Of a stretch of 64,000 nt of DNA, positions 1 through 8,300 are shown piece after piece (position 1 is the stretch's first letter; each line of letters starts with the position of its first letter). The notes beneath the pieces were generated by a model. It was not told the origin of the DNA, searched no databases, and saw nothing but the letters and a program-made list of their open reading frames with translations. The DNA comes from Pseudoalteromonas arctica A 37-1-2 (GTDB lineage Bacteria; Pseudomonadota; Gammaproteobacteria; Enterobacterales; Alteromonadaceae): contig NZ_CP011025.1 in the NCBI RefSeq assembly GCF_000238395.3, forward strand, positions 62,001 through 126,000, given 5' to 3'. Made by a program: the position numbers and the translations under genes.

Positions 1-123
1 AGGGGAAATTAAGGCAATTTTTAATAAAATAAATAGGTTGCAGCAAACAAGGGGGAGCTAAATAAGTGACTTCATTTAGTGGTTGAGTGTTCGCTGCACC
101 GAAAAATAATCATGGTTGGGTGA

Positions 124-264
124 TTATTTATATTGAGCTGCGCCGCTAAGTGCTAGTCTTTTACCAATAGTGTTAAGTCTAGCTAACATTCTTGCTTTAC
201 GGTTAGTTGGTTTAACTGCTACTTGAGCTGCTGCTGTTTGATTTAATGTGTTAATTGGTTTCAT
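124..264 (-). CDS. small basic protein, 46 residues, unknown function
   Basis: This is a short reading frame of 46 codons from an ATG at 264 to a TAA at 124. It has a good Shine-Dalgarno (GGAG, 8 bases before the ATG), which makes a real gene likely despite its size. The product begins MKPINTLNQT and is rich in Lys and Arg in its second half (KPTNRKARMLARLNTIGKR), with no Cys, no signal peptide and no membrane segment. I do not recognise the family; a nucleic-acid or ribosome-associated role is only a guess from the charge. A GC-rich perfect hairpin (CGTGCA-TTT-TGCACG, 297-311) lies just upstream and may be an operator. Confidence 0.6.
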   Translation of the reverse strand: MKPINTLNQTAAAQVAVKPTNRKARMLARLNTIGKRLALSGAAQYK

Positions 265-590
265 TATTTTGCTCCGGGTTGTATATGTTGAAATCGCGTG
301 CATTTTGCACGTTGTTTGATTAAAAAGACAACGATAAAAATTGAGCCTGACGGATTAGTTAAACTAATCCTTATTGATTTTATTAACGTGCGGTTCAGTG
401 TTTTTTATTATGGTTTTTGCATAAATAGTTAAAATAAAATCGGCTTTACTCTCGCCAATACTGGTGTTTCTGTGTTTTTTTATTTATTTATATGCATTTT
501 AAACAAACTTTTTGACTAGTTATTCAGATTAAAAAAACTCAATTAAACTCTTTTTTATTCGTTCTTAAATACATTGTTGGAAACAAAAGC
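265..590. other. AT-rich intergenic region between divergent genes
   Basis: No gene is seen here. It should carry the promoters of the small minus-strand gene and of the plus-strand kinase. Two perfect inverted repeats stand out: CGTGCA-TTT-TGCACG at 297-311 and GGATTAGT-TAA-ACTAATCC at 352-370. Neither is followed by a clean T-run, so they look more like operator sites or mRNA leader hairpins than terminators. Confidence 0.45.
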
Positions 591-1460
591 TTGTCACTAC
601 TAATAATTATTAAATCAAGTACAAAAAAACAGAGTGAAAAATCACTAATATGGCTTAAAAGCATTTGTAAAAAACGCAGTTTTTCTTATTGTATGTTTAC
701 TACAACAGGAAACTTTAACGATGACTGCGCTCAAATAAGGTTGCTACTGAGTAAATTTACCAAAGTAGTTGTACTTGGCGGAGACGGTACATTGAGCTTG
801 GCGGTTAATGCGTTAATAGGGAGTAGCTGTACGTTAGCATTATTGCCTTGCGGTACAGGTAACGATTTCTCGAGAGGGTTTAGTTGCAAAGAAGATGATT
901 GGCGAAAGGCACTATTTAATACACCGACAGCAATTGATGTAGGAAAAATTAATAGCCGCTATTTTATTAATATTGCAGGGGTAGGGTTTGATGCTCATGT
1001 AGTTAAAGCGATTAATGCTAAAGCTAGTTTTTCATCTTTTGATTACAGTTGGACGAGCATTAAGGAGCTATTTTATTATCAAGCTCAGCAGTTACAAGGT
1101 ACGTTTAATAACGATGTTAGGCAGTATAAAAATTTAATTACCGTATTTGCTAATCATAAGTACTTTGGTGGTGGTCTAGAAATAGCGCCAAAAGCAGATT
1201 TAACTGATGGGCTGCTTGAGTGTTATCAAATGCGATCGGGTGGGCTTTTTTATAACGTAATAAGCTTTATGAAGTTGTTTTTTAAGCGCCATCAGCATAT
1301 AAAAAACCTTAACTACAGTCGCTTAAATACAGCTTCCATAAAAACTGAAGGGTTATTGATTGAAGCAGATGGTGAACTGGTAGGTAAAACTCCTGCCGTT
1401 ATTAGTGTACATGGGCAGGCTTTACTTTTTCATATGCCAATAAAAAAGCGCCTACAGTAG
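591..1460 (+). CDS. YegS/DagK-type lipid kinase
   Basis: The protein is a diacylglycerol-kinase-catalytic-domain enzyme of 289 residues, expected to phosphorylate diacylglycerol or a related lipid with ATP at the inner membrane. The hallmark nucleotide-binding motif GGDGT is at residues 63-67 and the second conserved motif GTGNDF at 88-93. The C-terminal half forms the beta-sandwich typical of YegS/DgkB, ending with the conserved DGE loop. The start is a TTG preceded by GGAA; no good ATG lies nearby, so the exact start is uncertain. The family also contains sphingosine and ceramide kinases, so the lipid substrate cannot be fixed. The stop codon lies inside the terminator hairpin. Confidence 0.85.
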   Translation: MSLLIIIKSSTKKQSEKSLIWLKSICKKRSFSYCMFTTTGNFNDDCAQIRLLLSKFTKVVVLGGDGTLSLAVNALIGSSCTLALLPCGTGNDFSRGFSCKEDDWRKALFNTPTAIDVGKINSRYFINIAGVGFDAHVVKAINAKASFSSFDYSWTSIKELFYYQAQQLQGTFNNDVRQYKNLITVFANHKYFGGGLEIAPKADLTDGLLECYQMRSGGLFYNVISFMKLFFKRHQHIKNLNYSRLNTASIKTEGLLIEADGELVGKTPAVISVHGQALLFHMPIKKRLQ

Positions 1461-1473
1461 GGTAGGCGCTTTT
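1444..1473 (+). terminator. Rho-independent terminator overlapping a stop codon
   Basis: Perfect 12-bp arms AAAAGCGCCTAC / GTAGGCGCTTTT around a 6-base loop, with the TAG stop of the lipid kinase in the loop. The A-run and T-run flanks make it usable on both strands, so it can also end the convergent DMT transporter transcript. Confidence 0.8.
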
Positions 1474-1497
1474 ACGTTAGTTGCGTTAATAACGCGT

Positions 1498-2427
1498 CTA
1501 ACTGGGGACGGAGCCACTTTTAGCCATTGCTCTATTAGCTAAAAAGGCGTTAATTCGTTTTGTTGGGGTAAGCACAATGGCGTTACCTAATAGCACTAGG
1601 CTAAATCCTGCAAAGGTATTTGCGTGCCATTCAAAGCCTTCAAAAAAGCTACTCAGTGTTACTGCCACTAGTGGGAATAAAACAATAACGTAGCTGGCTT
1701 TTTCAGGGCCTATATTTCTAAGTAGAGCAAAGTAGCAACCAAAAGCGATTACAGTGCCAAATATTGATAGATAAAGTAGTGATAGCCAGTAACTTGGTGG
1801 AGCGTTTAAACTAAATTGCACATCGTTCATTAATACATATAAAGCCAAGCCTATAGCGCTGTATAACATGCCCCATGCATTGCCTTGCAATACACCAATT
1901 TGTTTACGAGAATTACGAACGCTTACCATATTTCCTAATGAAGCCACAAAGGTGCCACCAAGGGCAAGTAGTAACCCGACCAATGCACCATTACTCAAGT
2001 CGAACTGCTGTAACTGTGGCCAAAACAGACACGTAATACCTAATACAGCGAGTACAGCACCTGTATAAATTCGTTTTGAGATTGGCTTACCAAAAAATAA
2101 CCGAGTATTGACTATGTTCATAACCAGCAGCATTGAAAAGGCAATAGAGGTCATGGCTGAGGTAAGGTGATTTTGTGCCCAGTAAAGCATTAAATAATTT
2201 AATCCAAAATTACAAATGGCTAATAAAACAAAAAAGCCATGATCCAGTAACTTAAATCGCATGTCGGGTTTTTTGTACGCTACATATAACCACATTAAAA
2301 GCGCTGCAATAGCAAAGCGATAAAATAACGATAACTCTACCGCAATATCACCTAACTGAAACTCTATGGCTAACCAAGTTGAACCCCAAATTAAAACAGT
2401 TGTAATGTATAGCGCTGCACTTTTCAT
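1498..2427 (-). CDS. EamA/DMT-superfamily transporter
   Basis: This 309-residue membrane protein has the ten-helix, two-repeat EamA layout of drug/metabolite transporters. The N-terminal signature TTVLIWGSTWLAI is characteristic, and the second repeat starts near residue 150. Members export amino acids, metabolites or drugs from the cytoplasm. The ATG has a clear GGAG ribosome site. It is divergent from a MocR-type regulator with an operator between them, so the regulator probably controls it and the substrate is probably an amino acid, amine or vitamin B6-linked compound. The substrate itself is not readable from sequence. Confidence 0.88.
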   Translation of the reverse strand: MKSAALYITTVLIWGSTWLAIEFQLGDIAVELSLFYRFAIAALLMWLYVAYKKPDMRFKLLDHGFFVLLAICNFGLNYLMLYWAQNHLTSAMTSIAFSMLLVMNIVNTRLFFGKPISKRIYTGAVLAVLGITCLFWPQLQQFDLSNGALVGLLLALGGTFVASLGNMVSVRNSRKQIGVLQGNAWGMLYSAIGLALYVLMNDVQFSLNAPPSYWLSLLYLSIFGTVIAFGCYFALLRNIGPEKASYVIVLFPLVAVTLSSFFEGFEWHANTFAGFSLVLLGNAIVLTPTKRINAFLANRAMAKSGSVPS

Positions 2428-2470
2428 GGTTAGTCTCCAAAGCCCGGTTGAATGGCTATTTTAAGACCTA

Positions 2471-2518
2471 TCTGTATACTTACCATATACAGAAAAGTAA
2501 AAATGTAACCTATACAGA
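2471..2518. promoter_or_regulatory. candidate MocR operator, three TATACAGA half-sites
   Basis: The divergent region holds a perfect inverted repeat TCTGTATA (2471-2478) / TATACAGA (2486-2493) with a 7-bp spacer. A third copy of TATACAGA is at 2511-2518, exactly 25 bp after the second. An inverted pair plus a direct-repeat half-site fits the direct/inverted repeat binding known for MocR proteins such as PdxR and GabR, and its position ahead of both genes suggests autoregulation plus control of the exporter. Confidence 0.7.
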
Positions 2519-2526
2519 TTTGGTGT

Positions 2527-3972
2527 GTGATGATAAGACAAAAAAATAGCCAAGGGCATGAGTTTTTATATCAGCAAGTTATTCAGTTGATTAGAGATAT
2601 GAGCGCTCAACAAGTTTTACTCCCCGGCGAAAAACTTCCATCACTGCGTAAAATGGCAGATAACTTAAGCATAAGTATCCCCACTGTAAAACAGGCTTAC
2701 CAGTCACTTGAAGATCAAGGGTTGGTAGAGGCGCGTGAAAAATCAGGATATTTTTTAAAAGTCGTTAGCATGGCGCATAATTTACCTAAGCGAGTTAAAT
2801 TAAGTCGCGAACCTGTTGTGGTAAATAAACAAGCCTTAATAGAGCAGGTGTACAGCGCGATTCATCAAGCGAACGTAGTCCCTTTTGGTATCGCTAACCC
2901 AATTGCCGCAGCACCTACCGATAAAGCACTCGCCAGAAACATGCGCCGCGTAATGACTATCGCAGGCAGTAAAGCCATAAACTATGGCCCAACAGATGGG
3001 TTTGTACCGCTGAAAAAGCAATTAGTGCATCGCTATTTAGATTTTGGTATTGGCATTGATATGGACGAGCTTGTGATCACCAATGGTGCACAAGAAGCCA
3101 TGGCTATTGCACTTAAGTGTGTAACAAAGCCAGGCGATGTAGTGGCTATTGAGACACCTTGTTATCACGGGATTATAGAGCTAATAGAAAGCTTAGGGCT
3201 TAAAGCGCTCGAAATACCACTGTGCCCAGATAATGGCATTTGGTTAAGCGATTTGGAGCGCGCTTTGAATGAACATGACATAAAAGCGTGTTTATTCTCG
3301 ACAGCAATTAGCAACCCTGTGGGCAGCTTTATGCCAGATACAAATAGGCAGCAGCTGGTGGAGTTACTCGAAAGCCACGACGTAGTGCTTATTGAAGATG
3401 ACGTATACGGCGATTTATATTTTACGGCAAAACGAGGCACACCTGCTTTAGCGTACTCTAAAAAAGGATTAGTGATCAGTTGCTCATCTTTTTCTAAAAC
3501 GGCAGCGCCTAGCTATCGTGTGGGTTGGGTCGTTGCCGGTAAATTTGCAACACAAGCGCGGCGATATAAACGAGCACTAAGTTGCTCCGCTTCGTTAATA
3601 AACCAATGGGCGTTATCAGAATTTATTGCCAGCGGCGAGTACGACCGTAACTTAAAGGTACTCAGGCAGCGCCTGCGCGATAACAAAGAGCGTATGCGAT
3701 GGTGTTTACAACAAGCTATGCCAAAAAATACACGTATAAGCGATCCAAAAGGAGGCTGTGTAATGTGGCTAGATTTAGGAGGCGAATACGATAGTCAAAA
3801 ATTATTTTTACTTGCTCTTGAGGTTGGTATTAGTATTACCCCTGGGCTTATTTTTTCAGCCTCTAATAAGTATAAAAGCTGCGTAAGGTTAAGTTATGGT
3901 GTGCCGTGGAGCGAGCAGATAGAGCAAGCAATAGTTACATTGGGCAAGCTCACTTTATTAGCTAAAAAGTAA
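2527..3972 (+). CDS. MocR-family transcriptional regulator (GntR HTH + aminotransferase domain)
   Basis: The 481-residue protein joins an N-terminal GntR winged helix-turn-helix (about residues 10-80, with LPGEKLPSLRKMADNLSIS and TVKQAYQSLE) to a fold-type-I aminotransferase domain. PLP-site features are present: ISNP near residue 260, IEDDVYGD near 290, and the Schiff-base lysine in SSFSKTAAP near 328. Such proteins bind PLP or its amino-acid adducts to switch transcription and usually do not act as enzymes. The divergent partner is a DMT exporter, so an exported amino acid or amine is the likely effector. The start is an ATG 9 bp after the third operator half-site, with GTGTG as a weak ribosome site. 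Confidence 0.88.
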   Translation: MMIRQKNSQGHEFLYQQVIQLIRDMSAQQVLLPGEKLPSLRKMADNLSISIPTVKQAYQSLEDQGLVEAREKSGYFLKVVSMAHNLPKRVKLSREPVVVNKQALIEQVYSAIHQANVVPFGIANPIAAAPTDKALARNMRRVMTIAGSKAINYGPTDGFVPLKKQLVHRYLDFGIGIDMDELVITNGAQEAMAIALKCVTKPGDVVAIETPCYHGIIELIESLGLKALEIPLCPDNGIWLSDLERALNEHDIKACLFSTAISNPVGSFMPDTNRQQLVELLESHDVVLIEDDVYGDLYFTAKRGTPALAYSKKGLVISCSSFSKTAAPSYRVGWVVAGKFATQARRYKRALSCSASLINQWALSEFIASGEYDRNLKVLRQRLRDNKERMRWCLQQAMPKNTRISDPKGGCVMWLDLGGEYDSQKLFLLALEVGISITPGLIFSASNKYKSCVRLSYGVPWSEQIEQAIVTLGKLTLLAKK

Positions 3973-4132
3973 TACCAATCTGCTTATATATGGGGTCTAT
4001 TTAACGTTAAGAAAATTACGCTAGAACTAGGCAAAAGTTTTTGTATCTAGTTGTTCTAAATAAAAAATTTTTAACGAAGTTATAGTGCAATTTAATTCGT
4101 TAAATTGATCAAAGATTTATGCAGGTTGGTAT
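3972..4132 (-). repeat. dispersed repeat with ATACCAAT ends, copy A
   Basis: A 161-bp non-coding element bounded by ATACCAAT and (reversed) ATACCAA, with an internal core that matches a second copy at 17324-17485 when read on the minus strand. The shared core, with a few mismatches, includes CGTTAAAAATT, TAGAACAACTA and TTTTGCCT. It encodes nothing evident and looks like a non-autonomous, MITE-like or REP-like repeat. Confidence 0.65.
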
Positions 4133-4145
4133 AAGTTTGGGAAAC

Positions 4146-4181
4146 ACAAAAAAGCAGCATTTAAGTAAACTTAAGTGCTGC
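4146..4181 (-). terminator. Rho-independent terminator of the yggN-like gene
   Basis: On the minus strand an A-rich lead is followed by GCAGCACTTAAGT / ACTTAAATGCTGC arms (one wobble pair) and a T6 run. It lies about 30 bp after the minus-strand stop at 4211. Confidence 0.75.
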
Positions 4182-4210
4182 CAAAGGGATGTTAAATAAC
4201 GTTTGCTGTA

Positions 4211-5005
4211 CTAATTCTGTTTAAAGCTAAATAACTGGTAACCTTTAAGCTCAGGCACTTGCATTACTAATTGCTCTTCTTGTTTTGCAATATCAGCAAA
4301 GTTTTCACATAAAGAGTTAGCTCTCTCTTCAAGTGCGCTTGCATGTAGCTCTACTTTTTCTTCTATTTGTGCACCCATATTTTCCATGCGTTGTTCAAAG
4401 GCATCCATATCGCCGCCTGAACCAAGTAACTCAGAACCTAAAGCCACTAAAATGCTGCCCATTGATTGCATTACTGCTGATTCAACCGCTGTTTCTATCT
4501 GCTGCTCAAATTGTTGTTCAAAGTTTTCGCCAAATTGATTAAAACTTTGTTGGCCCATTACAAATGTACCTTGCTGGTAAAATGTATTTTCTACCTCAAT
4601 TTTAATGTCGTCCATAAGCTCAGACATATTATCAAGACCGTCAATATTAAATGCATTGCCTACTTCTTCTAATGCTACACCGGCAATTTTAACACCCTCT
4701 AACGCTATATTAGCTACTTCAGGTAATTGAGTGCGTAAGCTGTCAGAGTACTTATTCAGTGCTTCGCGTTGTGAGCTATTAAGCGCTACAAGCTCGCCAT
4801 TTACGGTTAAGTCACCATGGGTATTAAATTGCATAGTTTTATTATTGGCAGTAAAAATTTCTAATTCGTTTGGTTTAATACGTACATCGTTTTTAAATTC
4901 GACGTTACATTCATCGTTACTAAATGAAATTGCAGAATCGTTGTCGTTATGAGCCATAGCGGCTGGCGTACAAATTAATGCGCTAACTAATAGTAATTTT
5001 TTCAT
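4211..5005 (-). CDS. YggN-family (DUF2884) periplasmic protein
   Basis: This 264-residue protein starts with a clear Sec signal peptide (KKLLLVSALICTPAAMA, cleavage near residue 18). The mature N-terminal part, with NDECNVEFKNDVRIKP and HGDLTVNGE, matches the DUF2884/YggN family. The middle is acidic and rich in Gln and Glu with heptad-like spacing, suggesting a helical coiled-coil region. The function of the family is unknown. It is a single-gene unit with its own terminator and a GAG ribosome site. The family call is fairly sure; any role would be speculation. Confidence 0.75.
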   Translation of the reverse strand: MKKLLLVSALICTPAAMAHNDNDSAISFSNDECNVEFKNDVRIKPNELEIFTANNKTMQFNTHGDLTVNGELVALNSSQREALNKYSDSLRTQLPEVANIALEGVKIAGVALEEVGNAFNIDGLDNMSELMDDIKIEVENTFYQQGTFVMGQQSFNQFGENFEQQFEQQIETAVESAVMQSMGSILVALGSELLGSGGDMDAFEQRMENMGAQIEEKVELHASALEERANSLCENFADIAKQEEQLVMQVPELKGYQLFSFKQN

Positions 5006-5393
5006 GTTTGTTCTCTACTTTTTGTTGATGACGATTAATTAATAACAAGTTTGATGCCAGTTTTATTTTTCCATAAAAAACAATTGATTAAGTGTTTTTC
5101 TTTATTTTTTAGCAAGTCAAAAAAATTAATAAATAGCTATTTTTTAGTCAAATTGGCTAACTAATAAAAATTAATAAATTTTATTTATCGATACGATAAA
5201 AAACTCTCACTTTCCTCAATTCAAATTTAGCGCTATTTATTCACATTACTGACATGAAGACTATTTACAGTAGTCGCGTGGCTTTATTTTGATGTTAATT
5301 TGCAGAGCACTTTGGCATTAAACATTTTTAATTTTACCGGCTATTGCGATAATAAAATCCTTGGTTGGTCTCAAACACTTTATGGAGTGGGTT
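5006..5393. other. intergenic region, nothing specific seen
   Basis: A very AT-rich stretch of nearly 390 bases between divergent genes. It must hold promoters for both, but I see no convincing operator, RNA or small gene in it. Confidence 0.4.
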
Positions 5394-5579
5394 GTGGGTA
5401 AGACATTTAGTTACGATGCGCTAGATGACGATTTTGTTGAAGACGAGTACGAAATGCTCGGACGTAATCAACACGATAAGAACAAGCAAAAGGTTAAAAA
5501 GAAGTTGGAAGACTACCTTGAGCAAAAACGCTTGCGTAAAAATCTAGGCGAAGACGATTTAAGCGATTACACCGATTAA
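5394..5579 (+). CDS. small charged protein, about 61 residues, possibly PA3496-like
   Basis: The preferred start is a GTG at 5394, 6 bases after GGAG; an in-frame ATG at 5382 and a TTG at 5361 lack such a site. The protein has an acidic N-terminal half (DALDDDFVEDEYE) and a basic helical C-terminal half (KKKLEDYLEQKRLRKNLG). There is no signal peptide or membrane segment. The tail resembles small proteins annotated as PA3496 family (putative envelope integrity), but that likeness is from memory and weak. It shares a bidirectional terminator with the convergent glutathione peroxidase gene. Confidence 0.6.
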   Translation: MGKTFSYDALDDDFVEDEYEMLGRNQHDKNKQKVKKKLEDYLEQKRLRKNLGEDDLSDYTD

Positions 5580-5665
5580 ATTTCACTAGTATAAATAAAA
5601 TACCAATTAATATTGAGAGTTTAAATGTGCAGTTATGCGTATGTTTAAGTTTCAGTAGTATTGGC

Positions 5666-5692
5666 AATAAAGAGGCCTTGCGCCTCTTTATT
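5666..5692. terminator. bidirectional terminator
   Basis: Perfect AATAAAGAGGC / GCCTCTTTATT arms around a 5-base loop, lying between convergent genes. The arms carry A/T-rich ends suited to termination on either strand. Confidence 0.8.
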
Positions 5693-5697
5693 ACTTT

Positions 5698-6195
5698 TCA
5701 AAGCGTGCTTTTAGCCTGTGCCAAAGCTTTTTGAATTGTAAGTTCTAGCTTTTCGGGTTTAGTAAAAGGTGCATAACGTTTAATTGGTGTACCATCTGCG
5801 GCAATTAAAAATTTAGTAAAATTCCACTTTATTTTACGTGTTAAAAAACCAGGTAAAGCCGATTTCAAGTGACGAAATACAGGATGTGCATGCTCACCGT
5901 TTACATCTACTTTGGCCGCCATTAAAAAGCTCACACCAAAATTAATTAAGCACCCTTGCTCTATTTGTGTTGCGTCGCCGGGTTCTTGCTGACCAAATTG
6001 ATTGCACGGAAATCCCAGAATAACTAAACCTTGGCTGGCATATTTATTATGCAAAGCTTGAAGCGACTCGTATTGGTAGGTAAATCCACATTTACTTGCG
6101 GTATTAACAATAAGCACAACCTTCCCTTCAAAATCATTAAAGTTGATAGGTTGACCCTGCAAGCTTGTTGCGCTTAATTGATGGAATTTGTGCAT
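5698..6195 (-). CDS. glutathione peroxidase (thioredoxin-fold, BtuE-like)
   Basis: The 165-residue cytoplasmic enzyme reduces hydrogen peroxide and organic hydroperoxides using glutathione or, more often in bacterial Cys-type members, thioredoxin. The peroxidatic Cys is Cys36 in NTASKCGFT. The second signature FPCNQFG is at residues 62-68 and the conserved Trp-Asn pair in KWNFTKF at about 124-125, completing the Cys-Gln-Trp-Asn active site. The length is typical. It stands alone, with a minus-strand terminator just downstream. Confidence 0.93.
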   Translation of the reverse strand: MHKFHQLSATSLQGQPINFNDFEGKVVLIVNTASKCGFTYQYESLQALHNKYASQGLVILGFPCNQFGQQEPGDATQIEQGCLINFGVSFLMAAKVDVNGEHAHPVFRHLKSALPGFLTRKIKWNFTKFLIAADGTPIKRYAPFTKPEKLELTIQKALAQAKSTL

Positions 6196-6268
6196 ATTGG
6201 CGTCTTTTTTATTGTTGTTAGCCGCATTTTAACCTGAGTGCAGTATTTCATAAAGTATAAAGATCGCA

Positions 6269-6568
6269 CTAATTTAAAATTAGAAATAGCCCCATACCGG
6301 CAAGCGTAGTGTAATAAATATTATGTGTTTTGTAGGCAACAATAATGGCGACTATTGCTGCGCTTAAATAAGGGTTTTGCCAGTTTAAGTTAATGCCATC
6401 TTCATTCAAAAACACGATAGGCACCCAAATTGCTGTAAGCACTGCTGGTGCGCTAAAGCTTAAAAATTGCTGCATTTTAGGGCCTACTTTAAACGGCAAA
6501 GCACGGTGTAAAAATAAATAACGCGTAAAAAATGTAATGCACGCCATGAGTAAAATAGTCGTCATCAT
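6269..6568 (-). CDS. azlD: AzlD-family branched-chain amino acid export subunit
   Basis: This 99-residue membrane protein with about four helices is the small partner of the AzlC/AzlD (YgaZ/YgaH) exporter for branched-chain amino acids. The motif FFTRYLFLHRALPF near residue 12 is typical. Its ATG overlaps the stop of azlC by 4 bases (ATGA), showing translational coupling. The specific amino acid is inferred from family knowledge, not from the sequence. Confidence 0.85.
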   Translation of the reverse strand: MMTTILLMACITFFTRYLFLHRALPFKVGPKMQQFLSFSAPAVLTAIWVPIVFLNEDGINLNWQNPYLSAAIVAIIVAYKTHNIYYTTLAGMGLFLILN

Positions 6569-7269
6569 GGCGTTACTTCCTTTTTAGTGGTTAGTCTTGC
6601 TGTGCTGTAACCTGCGGCCATTGCCAGCAGCGCTGAGCAAACAAGCCATAACTCAAATCCTGTGCTTTTTAAAAGCGTTGCGCTAATGCCTGCTACAATT
6701 ACCGTAACGAGTGAGGTCAGATTTTTAATGCCCGGAATAACCAAAGCTATAAACGTGGCAGCAATGGCAAAGTCGAGCCCTAAATTAGTTAAGTCGGGCA
6801 GCATTGTGCCTGCTACAATGCCAATTAACGTCCAAATATTCCATGCAATATAAAAGCTAAAACCAGCGCTCAATGCGTATATTAAACGTGTTTTTGTTCT
6901 GTACGCTTTTCTATGGTGAGAAAATGCAAATAGCTCATCGGTTAATACAAAACTTACTGGTAAGCGCCAACGCATAGGTTGGTCAATTACCTTATGACGC
7001 ACAGCTAAACCGTATAAAAAGTGCCGAGAGCTAATAATAAATGTTGTGAATAAAATTGTGAGCAATGGTGTGTTGCCCGCCATAAGTTCAATTGCAACAA
7101 GCTGTGCAGAGCCTGCAAAGACTAATAACGACATTGCTTGGGTTTCTAGTGCACTAAAGCCATTTTGAATCGCTAAAGAACCACATAAAATGCCCCAAGG
7201 AACAACAGCTAAACACAGTGGTAGCATATCTAAAAAGCCTTTTAAAATAGCTTTTTTAACTGGTTGCAT
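6565..7269 (-). CDS. azlC: AzlC-family branched-chain amino acid exporter
   Basis: The large subunit of the AzlCD pair has about 234 residues and seven to eight hydrophobic helices. Family features are PLCLAVVPWGILCG near the N-terminus, FAGSAQLVAIELM, and SRHFLYGLAVR. I place the start at the ATG at 7269 (MQPVKKAIL), which follows GCGAG, rather than the upstream GTG at 7284. It exports excess valine, leucine or isoleucine in characterised members. It is the first gene of a two-gene operon. Confidence 0.88.
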   Translation of the reverse strand: MQPVKKAILKGFLDMLPLCLAVVPWGILCGSLAIQNGFSALETQAMSLLVFAGSAQLVAIELMAGNTPLLTILFTTFIISSRHFLYGLAVRHKVIDQPMRWRLPVSFVLTDELFAFSHHRKAYRTKTRLIYALSAGFSFYIAWNIWTLIGIVAGTMLPDLTNLGLDFAIAATFIALVIPGIKNLTSLVTVIVAGISATLLKSTGFELWLVCSALLAMAAGYSTARLTTKKEVTP

Positions 7270-7376
7270 GATATTTACTCGCACGGCTTGTAGAATGGCT
7301 CATAAGGATACCTTAATATTATGATGTTAAAGTAGTTAACGAATTAGATAATACTGTTTTTTTAAGGATAGGCGCA

Positions 7377-8033
7377 ATGACGACGTTAAAAGTGTGGGAT
7401 GGGTTTATTAGATGCTTTCATTGGTTTTTGGTTGTAAGTATTGCGGTGCTTTATTTTAGTATTGAAGAGGGCATGATTGAGCTTCATTTTGTTGCTGGGT
7501 TCTTTACTTTAGCACTCATCGTAACGCGTTTAATATGGGGCATTATCGGAAGTAAAACTGCGAGATTAAGTGGGTTGCTGCACTCTCCTCGTGCTATTTT
7601 AAAGGCACTAAAGACACCAAGCGATTCGCTAGGTCATTCAGCACCTGGCAGTTGTATGGTAATGGTATTTTTTATAATTATAATTACGCAGCTTATTACC
7701 GGGTTAATGAGTAGTGATGGCATTTTAACTGACGGCCCGCTTGCTCAATATGTGTCTAGCGATACGATTGATTTTGCAAATTGGCTACATGAGCTGAATT
7801 TTGACATTTTACTTTATGCTATTGGTCTACATGTATTAGCTATTATTGTTTATAGAATAAAAGGTAAGCCGCTAGTTAAGGCGATGATCACAGGCTCAAA
7901 AGAGTTAAAAGCGGATGGCTCTGAGGCTAAAGTAACAAAAGCGTCTTGGCCTGCGTGGCTAATATTTATATCTTTATTGGTGCTGCTGATATTTACGTGG
8001 GCAAAAGAACCTTTAACTTATTTATTTAGTTAA
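7377..8033 (+). CDS. cytochrome b561/b6-type membrane protein
   Basis: A 218-residue integral membrane protein with a di-haem cytochrome b fold of four core helices plus a C-terminal helix. Candidate haem-ligand histidines are in WDGFIRCFHW (helix 1), ELHFVAGFF (helix 2) and HELNFDILLYAIGLHVLAI (helices 3-4). Such proteins act as quinone-linked electron carriers, often partnered with a soluble diheme cytochrome c, but none is adjacent. GGATAGGCGCA before the ATG serves as ribosome site. It is followed at once by a strong terminator. Confidence 0.88.
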   Translation: MTTLKVWDGFIRCFHWFLVVSIAVLYFSIEEGMIELHFVAGFFTLALIVTRLIWGIIGSKTARLSGLLHSPRAILKALKTPSDSLGHSAPGSCMVMVFFIIIITQLITGLMSSDGILTDGPLAQYVSSDTIDFANWLHELNFDILLYAIGLHVLAIIVYRIKGKPLVKAMITGSKELKADGSEAKVTKASWPAWLIFISLLVLLIFTWAKEPLTYLFS

Positions 8034-8042
8034 AAACACACT

Positions 8043-8068
8043 AAACCAACCCTAAAGGGTTGGTTTTT
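8043..8068 (+). terminator. Rho-independent terminator
   Basis: Perfect AAACCAACCC-TAAA-GGGTTGGTTT hairpin with a T-run, 10 bp after the cytochrome b gene. It insulates the following riboswitch promoter. Confidence 0.9.
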
Positions 8069-8090
8069 GTTTTTGGTTACATTCTTTTGT

Positions 8091-8119
8091 TTGATTGTTA
8101 TGCGGGGCCGAATTATAAT
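8091..8119 (+). promoter_or_regulatory. sigma-70 promoter of the c-di-GMP riboswitch
   Basis: TTGATT (8091-8096) and a perfect TATAAT (8114-8119) are separated by 17 bp. The predicted start near 8126 falls exactly at the beginning of the riboswitch fold. Confidence 0.75.
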
Positions 8120-8125
8120 CGCCGC

Positions 8126-8212
8126 ATTGCTGGCAAACTAATCGAAAGATTAGGGCGCAAAGTTTCCGGTCTAAGGCTTTTTATAAAGCTATGGTAGCGG
8201 GACTACTGCATA
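8126..8212 (+). promoter_or_regulatory. cyclic di-GMP riboswitch, GEMM-I class
   Basis: The conserved GEMM-I core is plainly readable. GGCAAAC begins at 8132, followed by the P2 stem CTAATC-GAAA-GATTAG with its GNRA tetraloop, then GGGCGCAAAG, the receptor segment CCGGTCTA, and the closing GGTAGCGGGACTAC. This class binds cyclic di-GMP. Downstream (8213-8290) lies a hairpin TATCCATA-GTG-TATGGATA at 8255-8273 and a T-rich patch near 8246 that may form the expression platform; whether the ligand turns the gene on or off cannot be read. In Vibrio the same class precedes gbpA, matching the gene found here. Confidence 0.92.
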
Positions 8213-8300
8213 ACGTGTTGTTATGTATCACTTGCCCTCAGTGTATTTTTTGTGTATCCATAGTGTATGGATAAGATTTTGTAACTCTTAAGGTGTTGCC

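Noticed and set aside
5600..5665. ATACCAATT motif as a further copy of the dispersed repeat
   Set aside because: The partner end ATTGGTAT is absent (only AGTATTGG is seen) and the core is missing.
8213..8290. A definite transcription terminator as the riboswitch output
   Set aside because: The best hairpin (8255-8273) is followed by AGATTTTG, not a true T-run, so the mode of control is left open.
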